A stretch of DNA of 64,000 nt from Clostridiales bacterium (GCA_019423795.1 JAHZAT010000069.1:1-64000), one strand, 5' to 3'; shown: positions 26,934 to 35,974, counted from the first letter of the stretch. A program made the numbers and translations. Notes: generated by a model not told the origin, from the letters alone.

Positions 26934-28301
26934 ATGATCAAACAGGATGTTTATGATGAAGTACAAGGCTTAGAACCTTTGTGTCAGGAAATCTGTCATA
27001 CACTATGGAATCATCCGGAACTATCTGGAAATGAAAGGGAATCCGCCAATTACTTAAGAAAACTTTTGAGTGAAGAAGGATTCACGATTGAAAATAACGA
27101 ACATTTAGAACATGCATTTATTGCACAATATGGGGAAGGAAAACCAGTTATCGCAATCCTTGGAGAATACGATGCACTTCCTGGATTATCACAAAAAGCA
27201 GATGTCACAAGAGAAATGGTATCCGAAGATGGTGTTGGACACGGATGTGGACACCATATGCTAGGCGCCGCAGCCACAACTGCAGCCATTGTGATCAAAC
27301 GTTTTTTGGAGAAAGGAAATAAAAAAGGAACGGTAAGATTTTATGGATGTCCAGAAGAAGAGCTGTTAAGTGGAAAGGTAAAAATGGCATATTATCATAT
27401 GTTTGATGGATGTGATGCTGCCGTTACATGGCATCCATCCAGTACAAACATGGCACATGATCATGCATACCTTGCTAATGCATCCGCACATTTTTACTTT
27501 CATGGAGTCTCTTCTCATGCAGCATTTGCACCGGAACAGGGAAGAAGCGCTTTGGATGCTGTGGAACTGATGAGTGTTGGAGCAAACTACTTAAGAGAAC
27601 ACGTCATTGACCGCACAAGAATCCATTACTCTACAGACAGTGGCGGATTTGCACCAAATATCGTGCCAGACAAAGCAAGTGCATGGTATTTTGTAAGAGC
27701 ACCACATATGGCAGATGTCAAAAGTATCATGGAGCGCTTAAAGAAAGTCGCTCAAGGTGCAGCGATGATGACAGAGACAACTGTGGATATCGAAATGGAA
27801 TGTGGATGCTGCGAGTTATCCACAAATGAAGCATTTGCAGATCTTGCATATGCAAACCTGATCGAAGCAGATGGACCAAAGTACACAAAAGAAGAACTCC
27901 AATTTGCAAAAGAGTTGCAGAAAACCGTGGAACAGGGTATCATAGAGAAAGAAAAAAATCTTCACCAAGTCTATGATGAAGCAATGATCTTGGGTGTTTC
28001 ACCAAGAGATAAGTGGAAAGAAGCAGAACTTAGAGCATCCTCCGATACTGGAGATGTCAGCAGAATCATGCCAACCTGTTTGTTTACAACAGCATGCTGG
28101 CCGATCGGATGCTCTCCACATACATGGCAGGCAACCGCAAGCGGAGGAACTTCCATTGGAGATAAAGGTGCCTTATATGCATCCAAAGTGGCAGCAGGAA
28201 TTGCCTATGATCTCTTCACGAAACCACAGGTCTTAGCGAAGATCACAAAAGAATTTAAGGAACGAAATAAAGAACCATACACACCGATGTATGAAGAATG
28301 A
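26934..28301 (+). CDS. M20-family amidohydrolase (AbgB-like)
   Basis: The 455-residue metal-dependent hydrolase has the M20 motifs AILGEYDALPG and GHGCGHHMLGAA (metal-binding His/Cys), catalytic PEEE (GCPEEELLSGK) and a lid domain in the middle (HFYFHGVSSHAA). Its length and the ASDTGDVS and CWPIGCSPHTWQATA segments are most like AbgB, the p-aminobenzoyl-glutamate hydrolase subunit. It cleaves an amide bond of an N-acyl amino acid or peptide-like compound in the cytosol. The upstream membrane pair would import the substrate and the downstream PucR regulator may sense it. Confidence 0.88.
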   Translation: MIKQDVYDEVQGLEPLCQEICHTLWNHPELSGNERESANYLRKLLSEEGFTIENNEHLEHAFIAQYGEGKPVIAILGEYDALPGLSQKADVTREMVSEDGVGHGCGHHMLGAAATTAAIVIKRFLEKGNKKGTVRFYGCPEEELLSGKVKMAYYHMFDGCDAAVTWHPSSTNMAHDHAYLANASAHFYFHGVSSHAAFAPEQGRSALDAVELMSVGANYLREHVIDRTRIHYSTDSGGFAPNIVPDKASAWYFVRAPHMADVKSIMERLKKVAQGAAMMTETTVDIEMECGCCELSTNEAFADLAYANLIEADGPKYTKEELQFAKELQKTVEQGIIEKEKNLHQVYDEAMILGVSPRDKWKEAELRASSDTGDVSRIMPTCLFTTACWPIGCSPHTWQATASGGTSIGDKGALYASKVAAGIAYDLFTKPQVLAKITKEFKERNKEPYTPMYEE

Positions 28302-28318
28302 TCGATATGCAAAGAAGC

Positions 28319-28352
28319 ATCCGGTTCCTATTGATGGGAGCCGGATTTTTTC
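28319..28352 (+). terminator. Terminator after the M20 gene
   Basis: ATCCGGTTCC (28319-28328) pairs with GGAGCCGGAT (28337-28346), one G-U, followed by TTTTT. Confidence 0.8.
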
Positions 28353-28364
28353 GTATAGATTGTG

Positions 28365-28392
28365 TTTCATATAAGAAAATAGATATTATAAT
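28365..28392 (+). promoter_or_regulatory. Promoter of the pucR-like gene
   Basis: TTTCAT (28365-28370), 16 bases, TATAAT (28387-28392). Confidence 0.45.
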
Positions 28393-28427
28393 AGAAGAAA
28401 CACGATAAAGAATGGAGGAAACGAAGA

Positions 28428-30092
28428 ATGGGAATCGCCGTCAAGGAATTACTGACACTAGAATATTTTAAAGACTATCATGTTATCGCAGGAAAATCAG
28501 GCTTACACAAAGAAATTCAGGGAACAACCCTCCTTGAAGCACCCGATGCCCTGCGCTGGGCAAAAGGAAAAGAGCTGATCCTTTCCTCAGGATATGTATT
28601 AGATCAAGAACCAGACTGCCTCGAAGAAGCATTCAAGTCAGGAAGTATGCAGGGAACCTCCGCGATGATGATCAAGCGAGGCCGCTATCTTGATGAGATT
28701 CCACAGCGGCTGATCGATCTGTTTGACGAATATGAGATTCCTCTCATCAGTATGCCATTTTCCGTTCCATGGATGGAACTGATGAGTCAGATCAATACCG
28801 CGGTGATGAACCGAACGATCCGAAGATTCAAAGTCCACAGCAATAACCATCTGCAAGTATCAGATCAGTCCTACAAAGTCCAGAAAATCAATAAGATCCT
28901 TAGAGCCGTAGAGGTCGAGATGAAATTCCCAGCATTTATCTATGATCTTGCCGAAGAAAAAAGCTACTACAGCTCTCCAGACTTTAAACGTATCACAGAA
29001 TCCTTCGGATTATCCGAAAGTGATTACTGGGAACCATCCATGCCGTATACGAAACATACCTTATGCGATTACATCAACATGGCAAGGATCCGTCTGATCA
29101 ATCCAGGCAATTTAGCAGGACCACGTGTCAGTTGGATCATTATTCCAATTGTCATGGAAGATATCGTGCAGGCATACTTTGTCGTGATGGAATCCAGAGA
29201 ATTTATTGATTACTACGATGAATTTGCCATTCGTATCGCTTTTTTAACCTTGCAGGGAGTTTACGAACAGATTATGATCGCAGAAAATATGGGAAATATC
29301 GGATTTGAGAACTTCCTTCATTTTGCTCTTGATTACACAGAAAAAGATGCTAAGAAACTGTTCTATCAGGCGAATATTCAAGGAATTTCTGTAAATACAG
29401 CCTATCAGTACATTGTATTCCATCAATGTAACGAAGAATATAACGCACGAAATGAAAGAAACACATTTTTGGAAGCCTTCCAGCAAAGCAAGTTAGGAAA
29501 GATCGGAAAGATCGCTTTTCTGGATGAAAATGACGGATTGATCTTATTAGAAGCAGAAAAGATTCACAACAGCACACTCTGGACCAAAGACACAACCACG
29601 GATTTATTAAAAGAATTCCAAAGATACATCGGATTAAAATTTGCTGATATGAAATTAGAATTTGGAATCTGTCAAGAAGAAAAGACACTGCTTGAAGTCA
29701 GAGAATGTGTAAAAAAATGCCAGAAAGTATTAAAGATGGGAAGTATCATATTCCCAGAAAAAGATATCTGGGAATATGAAATGTTAGGACCTTTAACATG
29801 GATTGAAATTCCTGAGAATGAGTTAAAAGAGATGCTGAGAAAGTATAGGGAGTTGATGGAAGAAGAGAAGAATATTGAATTATTAAAGACATTAAAGATC
29901 TATCTCGAAAACAATATGAACTACAGTGTGACCGCAGAGAAGATGTATGTGCATATCAATACGATCCGAAAGAGAATTGATAAAGTGAATGATCTGGTGA
30001 AGATTGATTGGGAAGATCATGTGGATCGACTGAAGATGGAGATTTTGTTGCAGTTTTTAAAGCTTGACGACGGAAGACTTAAAAATATGTAA
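28428..30092 (+). CDS. PucR-family transcriptional regulator
   Basis: The 554-residue regulator has an N-terminal PucR ligand domain (GIAVKELLTLEYFKDYHVIAGKSGLHKEIQGTTLLEAPDALRW), a long central region related to CdaR/GGDEF-like sensor parts, and a C-terminal PucR helix-turn-helix (LLKTLKIYLENNMNYSVTAEKMYVHINTIRKRIDKV). The family controls use of purines and other nitrogen sources. It lies just behind the DUF5058-membrane-M20 operon with its own promoter, so it probably regulates that operon. RBS GGAGGAAACG. Confidence 0.85.
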   Translation: MGIAVKELLTLEYFKDYHVIAGKSGLHKEIQGTTLLEAPDALRWAKGKELILSSGYVLDQEPDCLEEAFKSGSMQGTSAMMIKRGRYLDEIPQRLIDLFDEYEIPLISMPFSVPWMELMSQINTAVMNRTIRRFKVHSNNHLQVSDQSYKVQKINKILRAVEVEMKFPAFIYDLAEEKSYYSSPDFKRITESFGLSESDYWEPSMPYTKHTLCDYINMARIRLINPGNLAGPRVSWIIIPIVMEDIVQAYFVVMESREFIDYYDEFAIRIAFLTLQGVYEQIMIAENMGNIGFENFLHFALDYTEKDAKKLFYQANIQGISVNTAYQYIVFHQCNEEYNARNERNTFLEAFQQSKLGKIGKIAFLDENDGLILLEAEKIHNSTLWTKDTTTDLLKEFQRYIGLKFADMKLEFGICQEEKTLLEVRECVKKCQKVLKMGSIIFPEKDIWEYEMLGPLTWIEIPENELKEMLRKYRELMEEEKNIELLKTLKIYLENNMNYSVTAEKMYVHINTIRKRIDKVNDLVKIDWEDHVDRLKMEILLQFLKLDDGRLKNM

Positions 30093-30130
30093 AAGGCAAT
30101 ATGGTGCTAAAATGAATAATAGGATGAAAC

Positions 30131-30170
30131 AAATAACAAAGACAAGATGGGACAATCCCTTGTGTTATTT
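30131..30170. terminator. Terminator between pucR-like gene and the convergent lipoprotein gene
   Basis: AAATAACA (30131-30138) pairs with TGTTATTT (30163-30170), with an inner GGGA/TCCC stem at 30149-30159. Confidence 0.65.
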
Positions 30171-30175
30171 ATAAA

Positions 30176-30649
30176 TCAATCATCAATCCCAAATTTATTT
30201 TCCAAGGCATCTTCCAAAAGATCAAGTTGATCTTCAAGTTTTTCTATTGTCTTTTCTCTGGATTTGTAAGTTTTGAAACTCAGTTTACCATTTTCATAAG
30301 TATGCTCAAATTCATCATCCAGATGATCTAGTTCATCATCTACTACATCGAGTTCCTTTTTTAAAGTGTAAAATCTTTTTTCGTTGACGGATGCATTGGA
30401 AGAAGATTTTGCATTGTTTACTTTTTTAGTGAGTTTTTTGATTCTTTTTTTATAAGCCGAAAAATCATAAGAATCATTTTTCGCAGATGAATCAGAGGTA
30501 GAAGAATCGGTGGTATTCTTCGTATTGGAAGCAGTTGTTGCAATTTCCTGCGTTGTGGTAGCTTCGGCAGAATCTTTCTTTGAAGAACTGCATCCTGCAA
30601 AAGTAAAAATGATAGAACATGCGAATAATAAAAATAATATTTTTTTCAT
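30176..30649 (-). CDS. Small lipoprotein with coiled-coil C-terminus
   Basis: The 157-residue protein has a signal peptide with lipobox (FTFAGCSSSKK, Cys20), a Ser/Thr/Asp-rich linker to about residue 65, and a charged helical region predicted to be a coiled coil (KRIKKLTKKVNNAKSS, DVVDDELDHLDDEFEH, KTIEKLEDQLDLLEDALENK). It should be anchored outside the membrane. No family is recognised. It is divergent from the two-component system at 30777, which could sense envelope state, but a link is only positional. RBS AAAGGAG is clear. Confidence 0.75.
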   Translation of the reverse strand: MKKILFLLFACSIIFTFAGCSSSKKDSAEATTTQEIATTASNTKNTTDSSTSDSSAKNDSYDFSAYKKRIKKLTKKVNNAKSSSNASVNEKRFYTLKKELDVVDDELDHLDDEFEHTYENGKLSFKTYKSREKTIEKLEDQLDLLEDALENKFGIDD

Positions 30650-30761
30650 GATAAACTCCTTTCGTTTGGTTGAATTGATTTCTTTTTGTTATAAATATCA
30701 TAACCAACAAAGATTAAAAGAACATTAAAAATGAAAACTAGATTCAGAAAACAGATTGTAT

Positions 30762-30767
30762 TATAAT
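30762..30767 (+). promoter_or_regulatory. TATAAT ten bases before the response regulator ATG
   Basis: TATAAT at 30762-30767 would place the transcript start near 30774, three bases before the ATG. No Shine-Dalgarno sequence is present, so the mRNA may be leaderless. No good -35 box is seen. Confidence 0.35.
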
Positions 30768-30776
30768 AAAGACATT

Positions 30777-31448
30777 ATGAGAATATTAGTTGTTGAAGAT
30801 GAAAAAGATTTAAGAAATATTATAAAGAAACGTCTAGTAAGAGAACATTACAGTGTGGATGTCTGTGGAGATGGAGAAGAAGCTTTAGATTACATGGAAA
30901 TGACATCATATGATGGAATTCTTCTCGATATTATGCTTCCTGGGAAGGATGGTTTTACAGTTTTAAAGGAAGTTAGACAGACTGGAAATGATACCCCGAT
31001 TCTTTTACTGACAGCCAGAGATGGCATTGATGACCGAGTAAAGGGGCTTGATCTTGGAGCCGATGATTATTTGATCAAACCATTTGCGTTTGAAGAGCTA
31101 CTTGCAAGAATTCGTGTGATGATGCGAAGAAAACCACAATTTATAACGAATCAGTTAAAGGTTGCAGATCTTATTCTGGATCGAGATACGAAAGTTGTAA
31201 CAAGAGCTGGAAAAGAGATTAGTTTGTCATCAAAAGAATTTATGGTGTTAGAATGTCTGATGCGCAATCAGAATATCGTGATGACAAGGCAGCAGATTGA
31301 ACAAAATGCCTGGAATTATGACTTTGAAGGAGGATCGAATGTGATTGATGTATATATCCGCTATCTGAGAAAGAAAATTGATGCTGGATATGACAAAAAA
31401 TTGATTCATACAGTGCGTGGGACAGGTTATGTGATGAGGAAAGAATGA
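30777..31448 (+). CDS. OmpR/PhoB-family response regulator
   Basis: The 223-residue regulator has a receiver domain (ILVVEDEKDLR, phospho-acceptor Asp51 in LLDIMLPGKDG, switch Thr in LLTARD, Lys in LIKPFAF) and a C-terminal winged helix (LSSKEFMVLECLMRNQNIVMTRQQIEQNAWNYDFEGGSNVIDVYIRYLRKKID). It partners the kinase encoded next, overlapping by four bases. I start at ATG 30777; a TTG at 30756 would add seven residues of no likeness. The lack of a ribosome site is odd for this genome. Confidence 0.92.
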   Translation: MRILVVEDEKDLRNIIKKRLVREHYSVDVCGDGEEALDYMEMTSYDGILLDIMLPGKDGFTVLKEVRQTGNDTPILLLTARDGIDDRVKGLDLGADDYLIKPFAFEELLARIRVMMRRKPQFITNQLKVADLILDRDTKVVTRAGKEISLSSKEFMVLECLMRNQNIVMTRQQIEQNAWNYDFEGGSNVIDVYIRYLRKKIDAGYDKKLIHTVRGTGYVMRKE

Positions 31449-32809
31449 TGAAGCAGATGACGATCAAGAAAAAGATCACGTTGTGGTATACAGGGATCAT
31501 TGCGCTTATTTTGGGAATGGTTCTTGGCTTTATGTTTTACTTTGTCGATAAAGTCGGGATTTCAGCGACGGAAGAAGAAGTCAGTACAGCAGTGACAGGA
31601 TTTTCTTCGAATTTCCAGTTTCAGGATGGAACCTATTATTTATCAGAAGATACCAAGTTTTATGAAGATGGAGTCATGTTTTGTGTATATGACGACAATG
31701 GAAAATTACTGTATGGTACAATGCCAGAGAAATTTCCGAAACAGACAATGTTAAAATCCCATACACCAAGGGTTATTAAATCAGGCAGCAGTAAATGGAT
31801 GGTATATGATAGTGTATATACCTATGGACAAAATAAGGTAATATGGATCAGGGGAATCACATCCATTCATGCAATCGAAGTATTTATGACAACATCTCAG
31901 AAAATGATGCTCGTTTTATATCCATTGTTTATTTTATTGATCGGAACGACAGGATATTTTATGTTGAAACGTGCATTAAAGCAAGTTGATCGAATCTGTG
32001 ATCAGGTAGAAACCATCAGTTATGGAAAGGATCTTACAAAAAGACTTCCATTGCCAAAAGCAAGAGATGAATTGTATGAACTATCACAGAAATTTAATCA
32101 AATGTTCGAAAGACTGGAACAATCCTTTGAAAAAGAGCAACAGTTTACAGCAGATGTATCCCATGAACTTCGAACTCCAGTGACTGTGATCATTTCTCAA
32201 TGTGAATATTTAATAGAAGATCCAACATTAGAAAAAGGAGAAAAAGAAGAGATCATGATCATTTTAAGGCAGGCAAGGCGTATGTCAAAATTGATCAGTG
32301 AGATGCTAATGATCGCAAGGGGTGAGATGAAAGAATCTTATGATATGGAAGAGGTGGATCTTGGACTATTGACAGAAGTTGTTGTAGAAGAATTGCAAGA
32401 GCAGGCAAATAAAAAGAAGATACAGATATCTGTTTCCAATGATTTGGATATAAAGATGATGGGAAATCATACGTTATTATTACGAATGATGATGAATCTT
32501 GTTCAGAATGCGATCAGCTATGGAAAAGAACATGGCCATATTGAGATTTTGTGGAAAAATCAGGGAGAATTGATCATAGGAGAAGTAAAAGATGATGGGA
32601 TTGGAATTGATCAAAAACATCTACCTAAGATCTGGGATCGATTTTACAGGGTAGATAAAAGCCGCTCCAGAGAAAATGGAGGAACAGGACTTGGTCTTTC
32701 AATGGTTCGTTTTATCGTAGCAGTACATGGTGGAAAAATACGAGTGGAAAGTAAAAAAGGAGAAGGAACAAGTTTTATATTTCAGTTTCCAAAAGAAAGT
32801 ATTAAATGA
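31445..32809 (+). CDS. Sensor histidine kinase
   Basis: The 454-residue membrane kinase has a first membrane segment (about residues 13-33, LWYTGIIALILGMVLGFMFYF), an outside sensor region to about residue 155, a second segment (MLVLYPLFILLIGTTGYFML), a HAMP linker, the phospho-acceptor His in ADVSHELRTPVTVI, and the ATPase domain with NAISYGK (N box) and DDGIGI and GGTGLGLSMV (G boxes). It phosphorylates the response regulator upstream. The signal is unknown. The adjacent lipoprotein gene hints at envelope sensing. Confidence 0.93.
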   Translation: MMKQMTIKKKITLWYTGIIALILGMVLGFMFYFVDKVGISATEEEVSTAVTGFSSNFQFQDGTYYLSEDTKFYEDGVMFCVYDDNGKLLYGTMPEKFPKQTMLKSHTPRVIKSGSSKWMVYDSVYTYGQNKVIWIRGITSIHAIEVFMTTSQKMMLVLYPLFILLIGTTGYFMLKRALKQVDRICDQVETISYGKDLTKRLPLPKARDELYELSQKFNQMFERLEQSFEKEQQFTADVSHELRTPVTVIISQCEYLIEDPTLEKGEKEEIMIILRQARRMSKLISEMLMIARGEMKESYDMEEVDLGLLTEVVVEELQEQANKKKIQISVSNDLDIKMMGNHTLLLRMMMNLVQNAISYGKEHGHIEILWKNQGELIIGEVKDDGIGIDQKHLPKIWDRFYRVDKSRSRENGGTGLGLSMVRFIVAVHGGKIRVESKKGEGTSFIFQFPKESIK

Positions 32810-32850
32810 AAAAGGATAGATGCCATAGAATCAAGGCATCTATCCTTTTT
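32809..32850. terminator. Bidirectional terminator between kinase and membrane/kinase fusion gene
   Basis: A 16-bp perfect stem (32809-32824 with 32835-32850) with an A-run on the left and a T-run on the right. Confidence 0.9.
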
Positions 32851-32865
32851 ACAATCATCATAAAA

Positions 32866-34143
32866 TTACTGAATATGTTTCAATCCTTTACAAATACTAT
32901 CAAGAACAAAATCATCTCCAAGAGAAGTATCCAGTGTTAGATGATAATTTCTGGATAATCCCCAAGGCTGATGTGTATAATAATGATAGTTATCAGAACG
33001 TTTTCGGTTCATCTCAATTGCTTTGGTCAGTGCTGCATCATGTGATAAATTTTCGGTTCTCATAATTCGTTTCACACGGTATTCAGCGGGGGCATGTAAA
33101 AATATTCGCATGCAATGAGGACGGTTTCTTAAGATATAATCTGCACAACGACCGATCACAACACAATTTCCTTTGGAAGCAAGATCAAGAATTACCTTAG
33201 ATTCTGCCGCAAAGATATTATCTTTAGGAGCTGGGTTTTGTGGTGCATGAGAGTATGCTTGATTGACAAGGTCATAGAGAAGAGAGCTTCGCATCTGTTC
33301 ATCATTATTCTTAATAAATTCAGGATCATAACCAGTAGATCCGGCAGCCATCTGAATGATCTCATTGTCATAGAAATCAAATCCAAGACGTTTCGCAAGA
33401 GCTTCTCCAAGATCATGTCCACCGCTTCCATATTCACGTGCGATTGCAATAACAGTAGGAGTATTTGTTGAATCTGCAGAAACTTCGGAATTTTCGGCAG
33501 TCTGTGATTCTGTGAAAAGCATAGGTTCCACAAAAGATAAGAAACGTCCAAGCAAACGTGCGATAAATCCAACAAGCAAAGCGGCAATGATAGTACCTTC
33601 ACGAACACCGTCTAATTTACCTGCAAATACAAAGGAAAGAACACCAGCGATCACTGTCATAGATACGTCAAAACAGATCTTAGTGACACCGAATTCTGTA
33701 TGCCATGTCATTACAATGGCACGAACAAAAGATTCCCCAGGAAGCATCGCAACATTAGCAAGTACTTCGGTATACACACCAAATCCAAGAATCAGACATC
33801 CAATTAACAGATAGATCAATTTCATCAGATATAAATGAGGGTTTACGAATCCAAGAAGGATCATAGACCAGTCAATAAAATACCCAAATAATACAGAAAT
33901 CGGAATCTGTAAAAAATGTTCTAGTTTAAAATTTTTTCTTAAGATCAGCAACTGTAAAAAGATTAAAAACAGACTGAAGAAAATTGTGAAATTTCCAAGT
34001 GTAAATGGGAAATTAAGACTTAGTACATAAGGAATTGATGAAATTGGTGATGTACCAAGACTTGCTTTTGTGATCAGGGCAACTCCAAGGGAGTTAATGT
34101 AAAGTCCAATAAAAAAGATGATATAACGTTTTAGTTTTTCCAT
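32866..34143 (-). CDS. Fusion of a YczE/YitT-like membrane domain and a cytidylate kinase-like domain
   Basis: The first about 205 residues form a YczE/YitT-like membrane domain (five to six segments; YIIFFIGLYINSLGVALITKASLGTSPIS at the start, LPGESFVRAI in the middle). An acidic Ser/Thr linker (about 208-228) leads to a cytidylate-kinase-like domain (residues about 230-425: VIAIAREYGSGGHDLGEALAKRLGFDFYDNEII, VVIGRCADYILRNRP, RVKRIMRTENLSHDAA). That nucleotide-kinase-like family binds a nucleotide, but its substrate is undefined, and CMP kinase itself is normally a separate soluble enzyme. The gene is cotranscribed with the MarR gene upstream. The fusion is uncommon and its purpose unknown. 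Confidence 0.8.
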   Translation of the reverse strand: MEKLKRYIIFFIGLYINSLGVALITKASLGTSPISSIPYVLSLNFPFTLGNFTIFFSLFLIFLQLLILRKNFKLEHFLQIPISVLFGYFIDWSMILLGFVNPHLYLMKLIYLLIGCLILGFGVYTEVLANVAMLPGESFVRAIVMTWHTEFGVTKICFDVSMTVIAGVLSFVFAGKLDGVREGTIIAALLVGFIARLLGRFLSFVEPMLFTESQTAENSEVSADSTNTPTVIAIAREYGSGGHDLGEALAKRLGFDFYDNEIIQMAAGSTGYDPEFIKNNDEQMRSSLLYDLVNQAYSHAPQNPAPKDNIFAAESKVILDLASKGNCVVIGRCADYILRNRPHCMRIFLHAPAEYRVKRIMRTENLSHDAALTKAIEMNRKRSDNYHYYTHQPWGLSRNYHLTLDTSLGDDFVLDSICKGLKHIQ

Positions 34144-34151
34144 GATGTAAT

Positions 34152-34577
34152 TTACTCCTCTTTTGTAATATTTTGATATAGTTTTTCAAAGGTCTTTAAA
34201 AACTGTTCCTTTTCAGTATTAGAAATTCCAGAAAAAACTTCATGTTCAAGAGTCAAGAAAGCTTTTTCAATCGATTCAGACTGTTCCATCCCATAATCAG
34301 TAAGGAAAATATGATATGACCGGCGGTTTCCATTTAAGATTTTACGTTCGATCATGTTTTGTTTTTCCATTCGATTCAAAATGGAAGTTAAGGAAGCTGG
34401 TTCGATATGACAAGCATGGGCAATGTCTTTTTGACTGGCACCATTATGATATCGAAGATGGTCTAAGACCTTAGGCTGGCCAGTTGATAAACCAAGCGGC
34501 TTTAAGATGGCCATGACTTTCTTCTGGAATCCTAAATGATTGGACATCAGAAGGTAGTGGTAAGATGATTCATACAT
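34152..34577 (-). CDS. MarR-family repressor
   Basis: The 141-residue winged-helix regulator shows the MarR plan: AILKPLGLSTGQPKVLDHLRYHNGASQKDIAHACHIEPASLTSILNRMEKQNMIERKILNGNRRSYHIFLTDYG. A perfect 22-bp palindrome (34610-34631) lies between the promoter and its ribosome site, so it should repress itself and the downstream fusion gene nine bases away. MarR proteins respond to small aromatic or oxidant ligands; the ligand here is unknown. RBS AAAGGAG. Confidence 0.92.
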   Translation of the reverse strand: MYESSYHYLLMSNHLGFQKKVMAILKPLGLSTGQPKVLDHLRYHNGASQKDIAHACHIEPASLTSILNRMEKQNMIERKILNGNRRSYHIFLTDYGMEQSESIEKAFLTLEHEVFSGISNTEKEQFLKTFEKLYQNITKEE

Positions 34578-34609
34578 ATATTATGATGCTCCTTTATGAT
34601 TAGAAAGCT

Positions 34610-34631
34610 AATAGTTAGAATTCTAACTATT
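34610..34631 (-). promoter_or_regulatory. Palindromic MarR operator
   Basis: AATAGTTAGAA and TTCTAACTATT form a perfect 22-bp palindrome just downstream of the transcript start, as expected for repressor binding. Confidence 0.75.
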
Positions 34632-34643
34632 GTGACGTTCATT

Positions 34644-34673
34644 ATTATAAGACAAAGGAAAGCATCCTGTCAA
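34644..34673 (-). promoter_or_regulatory. Promoter of the MarR-fusion operon
   Basis: On the minus strand TTGACA (34668-34673), 18 bases, TATAAT (34644-34649): near consensus. The MarR palindrome follows about 12 bases downstream. Confidence 0.8.
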
Positions 34674-34798
34674 GAAGATTTCTTTCAAAAATCATAAGAC
34701 AAGCAGAGGAAAATCAAGTATAATAGACCACAGACAGAAAAGAAACATACCATATATAGAGAAAGAAATTGTTTCAAAAGATAAGGAAGGGAAGAAAC

Positions 34799-35731
34799 AT
34801 GACATTAACACAGTTAAGATATATTATTGCGATCGCAGATACAGGATCTATGAATGAAGCAGCAAAAAGCCTATTTATTTCACAGCCAAGTCTGTCTCTA
34901 GCAGTAAAAGAATTAGAAAAAGAAATCGGGACAGAACTGTTTAAGAGAAGTAACCGTGGAGTATCCGTTACACAGGAGGGAATGGAATTTCTAAGTTATG
35001 CAAGACAGGTTGTAGAGCAATATCAGTTGATGGAATCACGTTATATTGAAAAGAAGAATATTAAGAAGAAATTTGGGGTTTCCATGCAGCATTATACATT
35101 TGCGGTAAATGCTTTTGTAGAAATGGTCAAACAGTTCGGGATGGATGAATATGAATTTGCAGTCAGAGAAACAAAGACATATGAAGTGATTCAAGATGTC
35201 AAAGATTTTCACAGCGAAATAGGGATTCTTTATATGAATGAATTTAATAAGAAAGTATTAAGCAAGATGCTGCAGGAATCGGGGTTGGAATTCCATCCAT
35301 TATTGGAATGCGGAATTTACGTTTATATGTGGAAAGGGCATCCATTGGCAGACAAAGAGGAAATTTCAATCGAAGAGCTGGAAGAGTATCCATGCTTGTC
35401 CTTTGAACAAGGAGAATATAATTCCTTTTACTTTGCAGAAGAAGTATTAAGTACTTATGAATATAAACGTTTGATCAAAGCAAATGACCGAGCAACAATG
35501 CTGAATCTTATGGTTGGATTAAATGGATATACCTTATGTTCAGGAATTATATGTGAAAGTTTAAATGGTGACGATTACTGTGCAGTGAAACTGAAATCTG
35601 ATGAAGTAATGACGATTGGCTATATCAAGCGAAAAGGAGTCGCGATCAGCCCATTGGGCGAGAAGTACTTGGAAGAAATCAAAAAGTATAAAGCTATGGG
35701 CGATGATTCTGGATATAAAGATCTTTTATAA
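34799..35731 (+). CDS. LysR-family regulator of metY
   Basis: The 310-residue regulator has a LysR helix-turn-helix (MTLTQLRYIIAIADTGSMNEAAKSLFISQPSLSLAVKELEKEIGTELF) and a substrate-binding-like effector domain. I start at the ATG at 34799 after AAGGAAGGGAAG; an ATG-less extension to 34769 has no site. It precedes the O-acetylhomoserine sulfhydrylase gene, and a classical LysR box (ATAG-N7-CTAT at 35907-35923) lies about 66 bases before that gene's promoter start. So it most likely activates metY in answer to a sulfur or methionine-pathway metabolite such as O-acetylhomoserine. Confidence 0.88.
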   Translation: MTLTQLRYIIAIADTGSMNEAAKSLFISQPSLSLAVKELEKEIGTELFKRSNRGVSVTQEGMEFLSYARQVVEQYQLMESRYIEKKNIKKKFGVSMQHYTFAVNAFVEMVKQFGMDEYEFAVRETKTYEVIQDVKDFHSEIGILYMNEFNKKVLSKMLQESGLEFHPLLECGIYVYMWKGHPLADKEEISIEELEEYPCLSFEQGEYNSFYFAEEVLSTYEYKRLIKANDRATMLNLMVGLNGYTLCSGIICESLNGDDYCAVKLKSDEVMTIGYIKRKGVAISPLGEKYLEEIKKYKAMGDDSGYKDLL

Positions 35732-35906
35732 TAAGCAATATAAAAGAAATTATAAAAATAAGGGTACACCGGAAATTAATTTGATCCTTATTAAGTCCTT
35801 CAAGAAAATCTTTTGTAGGTCCTTATTTGACTTATTTTAGAACGTTAGCTATATCTTTCTGATTTACTGGTATAGGAAGAGTGTTAAATATATTAGTTTG
35901 GCTTGC

Positions 35907-35923
35907 TATAGGTTAAAACTATA
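35907..35923 (+). promoter_or_regulatory. LysR box upstream of metY
   Basis: TATAG, seven bases, CTATA is a perfect LysR-type T-N11-A inverted repeat. With the promoter TTGGAC (35945-35950), 18 bases, TAAGAT (35969-35974) its centre is at about -66, the usual LysR recognition position. The rest of the spacer (35732-35906) has only a weak hairpin near 35760-35797 and no riboswitch fold that I recognise. Confidence 0.65.
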
Positions 35924-35944
35924 ACCAGATGTTGACTTTTCATA

Positions 35945-35974
35945 TTGGACAAGTAGGAAATAAGATAGTAAGAT
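35945..35974 (+). promoter_or_regulatory. Candidate metY promoter
   Basis: TTGGAC, 18 bases, TAAGAT. An alternative -35 (TTGACT at 35932-35937) has no well-spaced -10. Confidence 0.5.
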
